Shown here one piece after another: positions 7,067 through 11,663 of a stretch of 11,663 bases of DNA. The position numbers were made by a program, and so were the translations under genes. The notes beneath the pieces were generated by a model. It had not been told where the DNA came from. It worked only from the letters and a program-made list of their open reading frames with translations, and ran no database searches. This stretch comes from Methanobacterium sp. UBA8 (GTDB lineage: Archaea > Methanobacteriota > Methanobacteria > Methanobacteriales > Methanobacteriaceae), in the NCBI GenBank assembly GCA_002509665.1, contig DADN01000239.1:794-12456 (forward strand), given 5' to 3'. Position 1 is the first letter of the stretch, and every line of letters begins with the position of its first letter.

Positions 7067-7074
7067 ATTTATAA
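7067..7074 (-). promoter_or_regulatory. TATA box for the 67-residue gene
   Basis: TTATAAAT on the minus strand predicts initiation near 7045. That gives a leader of about 14 bases holding the GGTGA ribosome site. Confidence 0.45.
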
Positions 7075-7120
7075 TTGCTTAAGAAAATCTCAATAAATAT
7101 TTTCCATCTACATATTATTA

Positions 7121-7137
7121 TACTTACAATGTAAGTA
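7121..7137. promoter_or_regulatory. Operator-like perfect inverted repeat
   Basis: TACTTACAATGTAAGTA is a 7+3+7 perfect inverted repeat, about 50 bases upstream of the TATA box of the 67-residue gene and downstream of sfsA. TTAC/GTAA half-sites are common in TetR-family operators, but no intact regulator is encoded in the window. Confidence 0.4.
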
Positions 7138-7198
7138 ATGTTATTTTAAATTTTAACTATATTAAAAATATCGTGTTATTAGTCAAATAAGAAACTAA

Positions 7199-7408
7199 CT
7201 ATTTTTTCATAAATTTATGTGTTACTCTATCGTTCTCCGTCATGCATTATACAGAATACTTCAATAATTATCCCAATATTCCTTCATAAAGTTATGTGTT
7301 ACAAGATACTTCAGATCAATCTTTCTCGGTCATATCAAAAAATAATTCAACGAAATCTAATCTTTCTCCATAAAATCAGGTGTTATCTCAAAATACTTAG
7401 TCAATCTT
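7199..7408 (-). repeat. Three diverged tandem copies of the sfsA 3' end
   Basis: The last part of sfsA (7357-7408) is repeated in degraded form at about 7275-7333 and again at about 7199-7263. On the minus strand the copies share AGATTGA, AAGTAT, TAACAC and TTTATG in the same order. The first two copies agree at roughly four of five positions. The two outer copies share ATGAC(C/G)GAGAA and GTAACACATAA. None of the extra copies is an intact reading frame. They look like remains of a duplication, or of successive gene ends after recombination. This explains most of the 310-base gap between sfsA and the 67-residue gene. Confidence 0.6.
7337..7342 (-). terminator. Oligo-T stop after sfsA
   Basis: Six T in a row on the minus strand, 15 bases after the sfsA stop codon, may end the transcript. 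It lies between the first and second copies of the repeated 3' end. Confidence 0.35.
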
Positions 7409-8118
7409 ACCCCATCTTTTGAAATACTGAAGTTTACCTGCCATATTTCAATTCCCTTTGAAATACACTTCTGTACTTCTCTTTCCACAAAGTCACTGCC
7501 CGTACTCCTAACTTCAACCTTAAATCCAGGATTATCATAAATAAAACAAACCAAGAGAATTGCTCTCTGATTAGTGGTAAGACTACCTGCCAGTTCGTTG
7601 ATATGTTTAATAAAACGTTCTGTAGAGCTAAATTTTCCAACCTTTTTCGTCTTAATATGTTTCGGATAGGGCAGCTGTATACTTAATAATGGAGTTTTTA
7701 CTTCAATATAGGTATCTCCAACAAGAAAATCAAGTTTAGAAACTCCCAGTACTTGTTCACGAAGCACTGCATTATATTCACTAACCATATCCACGAATAA
7801 ACCTTTCACCAGAGCATTTTCTACATATCGATTGGCAGCATTCTGGTTGATCCCAATCCAAGATTTTTCTTTCGATTCTGGCAGATCTAATGAAACTGCT
7901 TCCACTGTATAAGGCGTTTTACGCTTTGGATCATTGCTTTTAGATAGCAAACAAGGTATTCCTGATAGATCAATATTTCCAATCCTTCCAGTTGTTGGGC
8001 AATGACACCTAATCACTTCATTATCGATGACAACATCAATTGTGAACTGACTTTTTCTTTTCTCTATTATTCCTTCTATTAAAGGCATTTCATACTTAAG
8101 AACCATGTTATTTTCCAT
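7357..8118 (-). CDS. sfsA: SfsA-family DNA/RNA nuclease
   Basis: The 253-residue protein has the features of SfsA in order: an N-terminal OB-like part with the signature HCPTTGRIGNIDL (residues 39-51; many relatives have HCPNTGSM), WIGINQNAANRYVENAL (87-103), and a PD-(D/E)XK nuclease-like core with Asp130 in SKLDF and Glu139-x-Lys141 in YIEVKT. The C-terminal part (FIKHINELAGSLTTNQRAILL) is also typical. The family is named for sugar fermentation stimulation in E. coli; nucleic acid binding or cleavage is the accepted biochemical guess. Family members usually have about 230-245 residues. ATG at 8106 (Met5) is a plausible start, because the TATA box predicts initiation near 8112. The gene stands alone, with degraded copies of its 3' end downstream and a TetR remnant upstream. 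Confidence 0.88.
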   Translation of the reverse strand: MENNMVLKYEMPLIEGIIEKRKSQFTIDVVIDNEVIRCHCPTTGRIGNIDLSGIPCLLSKSNDPKRKTPYTVEAVSLDLPESKEKSWIGINQNAANRYVENALVKGLFVDMVSEYNAVLREQVLGVSKLDFLVGDTYIEVKTPLLSIQLPYPKHIKTKKVGKFSSTERFIKHINELAGSLTTNQRAILLVCFIYDNPGFKVEVRSTGSDFVEREVQKCISKGIEIWQVNFSISKDGVRLTKYFEITPDFMEKD

Positions 8119-8133
8119 AATTTACTTCATGAC

Positions 8134-8143
8134 ATTTATAAAA
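8134..8143 (-). promoter_or_regulatory. TATA box for sfsA
   Basis: TTTTATAAAT on the minus strand predicts initiation near 8112. That implies a nearly leaderless message and favours translation from Met5 at 8106 over the ATG at 8118. Confidence 0.4.
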
Positions 8144-8176
8144 TAAAAATTTATTCTTGACTTAGTTTAGAAATAA

Positions 8177-8452
8177 ACATCAATCTCTAGATCTTTTGAA
8201 ATAACTGCTTTATCTTCCCATAATGACAATATAAAGGAAATCAATAAGGAGCCATATGAGTCAAAATTAGAGTCTTTAACGGATTTTTTACAAGATCAAC
8301 AAGAAAAAGGCACAATAAGAAAAGATGCAGATATCTTAGCTCAGATTTTAACTGCTTTATATACAGATGTAGCTACCCAATTATTAATCGGTATCGACAG
8401 TAAAAAAGTTCATGAAAAATGGATCAAGTCAGTTACCGCGATATTAAATTAA
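8177..8452 (+). pseudogene. C-terminal remnant of a TetR/AcrR-family regulator
   Basis: A 91-codon open stretch ends at TAA 8450-8452 and contains no ATG, GTG or TTG in frame. The translation reads as the ligand-binding half of a TetR regulator: FEITALSSHND near the start, then ESLTDFLQDQQEKGTIRK, DADILAQILTALYTDVAT and KVHEKWIKSVTAIL at the end. The N-terminal helix-turn-helix half, about 100 residues, is absent. Only about 58 bases separate the open stretch from the divergent sfsA start, so it cannot be hidden by a frameshift. The gene has been cut at its 5' side, probably by a deletion or recombination that brought sfsA next to it. The fragment is convergent with the DUF4013 gene 39 bases away. 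The codons are well preserved, so the loss may be recent. Confidence 0.75.
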
Positions 8453-8491
8453 TATAGTGCATTAATTATTTGGTTTAAGGAATTAAAATCT

Positions 8492-9235
8492 TTAATCTTC
8501 ATTATCCTGCATGTAAATTAATCCAACTGAACGGGCCACGAAAATATAACGATATGGAACTAAAATTAATGACTCTATTATCCCCGCAAAAAAAGGATTA
8601 ATCAAACTGAGAAGATAATATATAACAAGTATTATCGCCCCAATAATCCAATAGAGGATTCCAATTACTACATACCATTTTATGAGATTGCCCCAACCTA
8701 TCGCAGATATTTTTTCCAGGATTTCGCGGAATCTAAATGCATATCTAAGTTTACTTTCATTACGCGCCATATTTGTTATTGCCACTGCTATTACTGGAAT
8801 GACTAAAATCGTATATAGAGCTATAAACCAAAATAAAATTCCAGAAACCATATAATATGGATAATGTGCTTGAATTTTTATTAAACCAGAAAATAATCCA
8901 ACTAAACCAAGTAAGAATACAGGGATCAAATAAATAATACTCGCTATTAAAACTTTAAACCCATTTGTAAATATCTTTACAAGCCCATTAAATTCTGGAA
9001 GTACATTTACATTAGTTAATGATGACTTAATAATTTTAAACATGTAACCATAAGTAAATATTCCTATTATTGTCCCTATAATCCATAAAATCATTATTAA
9101 TTCATTATTTAGGTTAAATACCCCGCCATCGCCATATAAATTAGCTAATATAACTATAACTCCTAAAATCATGTAGCTCTTCCAATTTGAAAGAGGATAC
9201 TTTAACGAACTTTTTACTATTTCCCCTATATCCAC
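8492..9235 (-). CDS. DUF4013 domain-containing membrane protein
   Basis: The 247-residue protein is an integral membrane protein with about six hydrophobic segments (near residues 22-34, 47-65, 93-116, 128-155, 185-210 and 214-236). The N-terminus DIGEIVKSSLKYPLSNWKSYMILG is the hallmark of the DUF4013 family, which is abundant in Methanobacteriales and of unknown function; a role in the envelope is only a guess. The start is GTG at 9235, which gives the usual (M)DIGEIV beginning and has AGGGC nine bases upstream. An in-frame GTG at 9244 adds three residues but overlaps that ribosome site. A canonical TATA box lies at 9284-9294. The gene is the only one in its transcript and is convergent with the TetR remnant. 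Confidence 0.85.
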   Translation of the reverse strand: MDIGEIVKSSLKYPLSNWKSYMILGVIVILANLYGDGGVFNLNNELIMILWIIGTIIGIFTYGYMFKIIKSSLTNVNVLPEFNGLVKIFTNGFKVLIASIIYLIPVFLLGLVGLFSGLIKIQAHYPYYMVSGILFWFIALYTILVIPVIAVAITNMARNESKLRYAFRFREILEKISAIGWGNLIKWYVVIGILYWIIGAIILVIYYLLSLINPFFAGIIESLILVPYRYIFVARSVGLIYMQDNED

Positions 9236-9244
9236 AATATGCAC

Positions 9245-9249
9245 GCCCT
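9245..9249 (-). promoter_or_regulatory. Ribosome binding site that sets the DUF4013 start
   Basis: AGGGC lies nine bases before GTG at 9235 and directly abuts the upstream GTG at 9244, so the inner GTG is the likelier start. Confidence 0.4.
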
Positions 9250-9283
9250 ATTTAATTTAGTATCTGATTATGTTTTGGTATCA

Positions 9284-9294
9284 TTTTATATAAA
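9284..9294 (-). promoter_or_regulatory. TATA box for the DUF4013 gene
   Basis: TTTATATAAAA on the minus strand is close to the archaeal consensus. It predicts initiation near 9263, with a leader of about 28 bases. Confidence 0.5.
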
Positions 9295-9412
9295 TCATCA
9301 TATCTTATTTAATATAATAATTGAATAGAACGGCCCTGTAGCTAAAAATAGTTGAGTTTAACAAAATATTTTAGTTAGTTTTATAAAGCATAAATAAATC
9401 AGATGAGCAAAT

Positions 9413-9446
9413 CTTCTAATTTTAAATAAAAAAAGGAATTTAGAAG
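9413..9446 (-). terminator. Terminator of the ferritin-like gene
   Basis: About 20-30 bases after the stop codon the minus strand has a run of seven T (9428-9434) followed by ATTT, a good archaeal terminator. The run sits in the loop of a seven-base inverted repeat, CTTCTAA at 9413-9419 with TTAGAAG at 9440-9446. Confidence 0.5.
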
Positions 9447-9463
9447 TTTTCAATATGTTATAA

Positions 9464-10696
9464 TCATTTAGCATTAGAACCTTGGATTCTCTCACTCATC
9501 TGTCTTCTAAAATTCTGGTATATTTCTGCATTTTCTTTTTCTGCTAATCCACCATCAAGACCTTTTACAACTTCCTCTGAAGGGATACGGTCTGAATTAA
9601 CCATTTTTTCATACCTGAATGAGGGCCAGTTATCAGGTAAGTCCGCAAGATGTACATATTCCATATTATAAGGCATTAGATCAATCTGTTCTTCTAAAAC
9701 TTTATCTACGTATTTTTTATTGGGTTCAAAAGTTATCATGGGCCTAATCGAGTCAGCCTGCATGATATCTTCGATATTTCTGCCTTCATGTTTTTTAATT
9801 AAATCTGCGCACATGTTGAAATGTGTAATTTCCATCTGTGCAAAGTGTTCCCACAACCTTCTTATCCTGCGGTTTGGCTCTGTCAAAGCAGCAGAACAAT
9901 AGTTATATGCTTCATTAAGTTGTATCATTGCTACTTTTTCAAGCATAGTTTCACTTGGATCACCTAATAATCCATATTGAGTTACATGCTGCTCTTCAAT
10001 TTCTGCAATTTCTGAATACAGTCTACGTGCCAGATCATCACTGCACATGTTCCCATGGGACTTGTAAAAGAGTTCAGTTTGCTGTTCCCCTGAAGTAATG
10101 GTGATATAATTCATTTTTGTCTTGATCTCGGCCTCATCTTTGTTATAATGATTTCTCATGGAATCATCAGGATGTCTATGCTCCATACTGGTAGGTCTTC
10201 CCGGCTTAATGTCTGTTTTTCCCTTAGTTATCTGTTCTGGGTCTTCACCATTCAGAATTTGCATTAAACACCCATATCTATAGAGATGGTCAAAATCTTC
10301 AAGCAGTGCAAAATCCAGTGTACTTTTCACGTAAGAATCTGGTTCGTGTTGAGCCAGATTTGCTGTAAGATCTACAGCTACTTGTTCGTAGCCCAGAGTA
10401 GTTTCCAATATGGTTTGATCAGGAGGGTTAAGCCAGTCCACAGTCTGCTGTTGTTGAGAGTCTGCTCGGCGTATTTCAGCCATTTGTTTCTTAATTTCAG
10501 GATTACCAGACATTCTCTCCACAGCATGAGATGTTAATACAGAATTAGTCTCAATTCCATTCATTAAAATAACTCTAGTACGGGTATAAGGATTCACATC
10601 CATTTTGTCGTATGGTTCTTGAATTACTTCTTCCCAGTTCATATATTCTGATTCCATAGGAATTCCATCCATTTCAAATGGTTTAAATTGAGCCAT
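9464..10696 (-). CDS. Ferritin-like (di-iron type) helical protein, uncharacterised
   Basis: The 410-residue soluble protein is mostly helical and rich in Glu, Met and Gln. Three Glu-then-(E/D)xxH pairs recur at similar spacing: Glu104 with Asp134/His137 (LLEDFDH), Glu204 with Glu234-x-x-His237 (EEQH), and Glu262 with Glu289-x-x-His292 (EITH). The last two pairs together match the four-helix di-iron site of the ferritin/rubrerythrin superfamily; the first would be an extra hairpin. The flanks (1-95 and 310-410) match nothing I know. Oxygen or peroxide protection, or iron handling, is plausible for a strict anaerobe but is inference. The start is ATG at 10696 with a perfect GGAGGT seven bases upstream; a GTG at 10711 in frame overlaps that site. 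It has its own TATA box and terminator. Confidence 0.75.
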   Translation of the reverse strand: MAQFKPFEMDGIPMESEYMNWEEVIQEPYDKMDVNPYTRTRVILMNGIETNSVLTSHAVERMSGNPEIKKQMAEIRRADSQQQQTVDWLNPPDQTILETTLGYEQVAVDLTANLAQHEPDSYVKSTLDFALLEDFDHLYRYGCLMQILNGEDPEQITKGKTDIKPGRPTSMEHRHPDDSMRNHYNKDEAEIKTKMNYITITSGEQQTELFYKSHGNMCSDDLARRLYSEIAEIEEQHVTQYGLLGDPSETMLEKVAMIQLNEAYNYCSAALTEPNRRIRRLWEHFAQMEITHFNMCADLIKKHEGRNIEDIMQADSIRPMITFEPNKKYVDKVLEEQIDLMPYNMEYVHLADLPDNWPSFRYEKMVNSDRIPSEEVVKGLDGGLAEKENAEIYQNFRRQMSERIQGSNAK

Positions 10697-10703
10697 AATA
10701 TCA

Positions 10704-10709
10704 ACCTCC
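10704..10709 (-). promoter_or_regulatory. Strong ribosome binding site of the ferritin-like gene
   Basis: GGAGGT, seven bases before ATG 10696, is the strongest ribosome site in the window and suggests high expression. It rules out the in-frame GTG at 10711 as the start. Confidence 0.65.
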
Positions 10710-10737
10710 ACGGTTTTTAATTTCCTATGTAATACTT

Positions 10738-10747
10738 TATTTATAAA
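10738..10747 (-). promoter_or_regulatory. TATA box for the ferritin-like gene
   Basis: TTTATAAATA on the minus strand predicts initiation near 10717. That gives a leader of about 20 bases that includes the GGAGGT site. Confidence 0.45.
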
Positions 10748-10837
10748 ATTTAATATTATTAGAATAGGAATACTTAGTTTATTAAAGACAATACTGGCAA
10801 AGTGTGAATTATAACTAGATATGAGTTTTTATATAAC

Positions 10838-10852
10838 CATAATCACATTATG
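10838..10852. promoter_or_regulatory. Inverted repeat beside a TATA-like box
   Basis: CATAATCACATTATG is a 6+3+6 perfect inverted repeat directly after a TATA-like TTTTTATATAA on the plus strand (10826-10836). This arrangement fits a repressor site at a promoter, though no gene follows closely on the plus strand. Confidence 0.35.
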
Positions 10853-10941
10853 AATAAAAAAATTGTAGTTTAACTGATTTTTAATCTTTTAATGTTTAAT
10901 GAACTAATTCTTAATATATTACAAACAAATTAGCAGCTATT

Positions 10942-10959
10942 TTGTGACTTAACTCACAA
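10942..10959. promoter_or_regulatory. CRP/FNR-like palindrome
   Basis: TTGTGACTTAACTCACAA is an 18-base palindrome broken only by one C/C pair. It contains exactly the TGTGA-N6-TCACA form bound by bacterial CRP. It lies about 245 bases before the ferritin-like start and 425 before the TadC-like start. Confidence 0.4.
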
Positions 10960-11313
10960 TAACAAGAATAAGTTATTACCCACATATATTTAATTTCCTT
11001 AATCCATTAAAAAGAAAAAAACAGTTCCGTATAAATGGGTATTATTATTGTGATCTTAAAAATACAATATTTATTGCTTTATAACCATCTAATAAGAAAT
11101 TTATGTTTTAATTGCATTGATAACACTGAAATATAATGTGATTAAATCTATTTTAGAGAAGCATCCTCTTAAAGTAAATACGATTGTTTTATGTTGATTA
11201 TAATAGTATAAAAATAGGAAATATTATATGGAATAGTGTTGATAAACTACTGTTAATGATATAATAAGGCATTTCAAATTAATACTTTTATACCAGTTCG
11301 TGTATCTAAATGA

Positions 11314-11324
11314 AAGTATATATG
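11314..11324 (+). promoter_or_regulatory. Candidate TATA box for the TadC/GspF-like gene
   Basis: AAGTATATATG would start transcripts near 11345, a leader of about 40 bases. TTTTATAC at 11286-11293 and TTATTTATATAG at 11346-11357 are alternatives; the latter would start transcription too near the ribosome site. Confidence 0.3.
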
Positions 11325-11384
11325 TAACACTTTGAACCAGCCTATTATTTATATAGTAAATAGAATATTAAATAAGGTGGAAAA

Positions 11385-11663
11385 ATGGCAGCTATACCCA
11401 AGGCATTATCTCCAGTATCTAACATTATTGACAACATCATACCTGAAAAATACGCTGTTATGATGCAGGAAATGCTTATAAGAAGTGGAATGTATGTTAA
11501 GGCTTCAGACATAATAACATTAGATCTTTTATTTGGAATTGGATTAGCCTTACTTGGTGCTGTTGCATTTTCATTGTTTAATATAAATCTCATTTTAGGG
11601 GCAATAATTGGTCTTATACTACCTGTAGTAGTTACAGGTGTTTGGATATTTTTCATGATGGAA
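11385..11663 (+). CDS. TadC/GspF-family (type II secretion F domain) membrane protein, 5' part
   Basis: The first 93 codons of a gene run off the window in frame. The ATG at 11385 has AAGGTGG at 11374-11380, four bases upstream. The product starts with a short amphipathic stretch (PVSNIIDNIIPEKYAVMMQEMLIRSGMY), typical of the cytoplasmic lead-in of GspF/TadC proteins. Two adjacent membrane segments follow at about residues 45-65 and 68-90, and it ends in FFMME, where relatives continue into the cytoplasmic F domain. Such proteins form the inner-membrane platform of archaeal type IV pili, with a TadA/GspE-type ATPase expected nearby, outside the window. The family call rests on the N-terminal pattern only. 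Confidence 0.7.
   Translation, partial: MAAIPKALSPVSNIIDNIIPEKYAVMMQEMLIRSGMYVKASDIITLDLLFGIGLALLGAVAFSLFNINLILGAIIGLILPVVVTGVWIFFMME

Larger units (their letters stand above)
10712..11384. other. 673-base divergent intergenic region
   Basis: I see no protein gene here: stops are dense in all frames and the longest start-to-stop stretch (33 codons at 11035-11136) has no ribosome site. The region holds the promoters of the two divergent genes and two operator-like palindromes (10838-10852 and 10942-10959). A weak hairpin lies near 11152-11173. Its length is unusual for this compact neighbourhood, so an untranslated RNA is possible but not shown. Confidence 0.5.

Noticed and set aside
7219..7422. 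A 67-codon plus-strand frame across the sfsA end
   Set aside because: It runs through the decayed repeats and the antisense of sfsA, with no ribosome site and an improbable composition.
7434..7640. A 68-codon minus-strand frame within sfsA
   Set aside because: It is an alternative frame of the SfsA coding sequence, whose own frame has all family motifs.
8246..8269. AAGGAG followed by ATG at 8255, looking like a translation start in the TetR remnant
   Set aside because: The ATG is out of frame with the TetR reading and meets a stop after four codons.
11035..11136. A 33-codon plus-strand frame in the long gap
   Set aside because: It has no ribosome site and a random hydrophobic composition, in a region otherwise full of stops.
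11150..11175. Hairpin AGAG...CTCT as a small RNA or terminator
   Set aside because: The stem is only four to seven pairs with a bulge and has no oligo-T tail; it is within what AT-rich sequence gives by chance.
11345..11656. A 103-codon minus-strand frame at the right end
   Set aside because: It lies opposite the TadC/GspF-like gene, which has a ribosome site and a recognisable N-terminus. The minus-strand product resembles no family.

Overview
The window looks like part of a methanogenic archaeon's chromosome, most likely Methanobacterium or a close relative. It encodes both subunits of an F420-type formate dehydrogenase. It is very AT-rich between genes and carries archaeal TATA-like boxes, GGTG/GGAGG ribosome sites and oligo-T stops. 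It also has a DUF4013 membrane protein of a kind common in Methanobacteriales and the start of an archaeal pilus-type TadC/GspF protein. The organism assignment is inference; the gene families are read from the translations.

Left end (1-840, plus strand): a 55-residue two-helix membrane protein and an HXXEE-family membrane protein. Middle (896-6434, all minus strand): in transcription order fdhA, fdhB, a STAS anti-sigma-antagonist-like protein, a LytS-type 5TM receptor fused to a SpoIIE/PP2C phosphatase, and an RsbW/SpoIIAB-like ATP-binding kinase. fdhA and fdhB form the formate-oxidising enzyme. The other three make a complete bacterial-style partner-switching circuit. The STAS gene starts only 18 bases after the fdhB stop, and the kinase start codon abuts the phosphatase stop codon. 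Archaea have no sigma factors, so the output of this switch is unknown; its placement next to fdhAB is the most interesting feature of the window.

Right half (6828-11663): a 67-residue protein of unknown function, an SfsA-family nuclease, the C-terminal remnant of a TetR regulator, a DUF4013 membrane protein, a 410-residue ferritin-like protein, a 673-base gap holding two operator-like palindromes, and the first 93 codons of a TadC/GspF-like membrane protein cut by the window end. Degraded copies of the sfsA 3' end follow sfsA, and the TetR remnant precedes it, so this locus appears to have been rearranged.

Several longest-possible reading frames begin at codons that lie inside a Shine-Dalgarno or upstream of the promoter. 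I moved five starts inward (fdhA, fdhB, the 67-residue gene, DUF4013 and the ferritin-like gene). I see no tRNA, rRNA, CRISPR array or insertion sequence.
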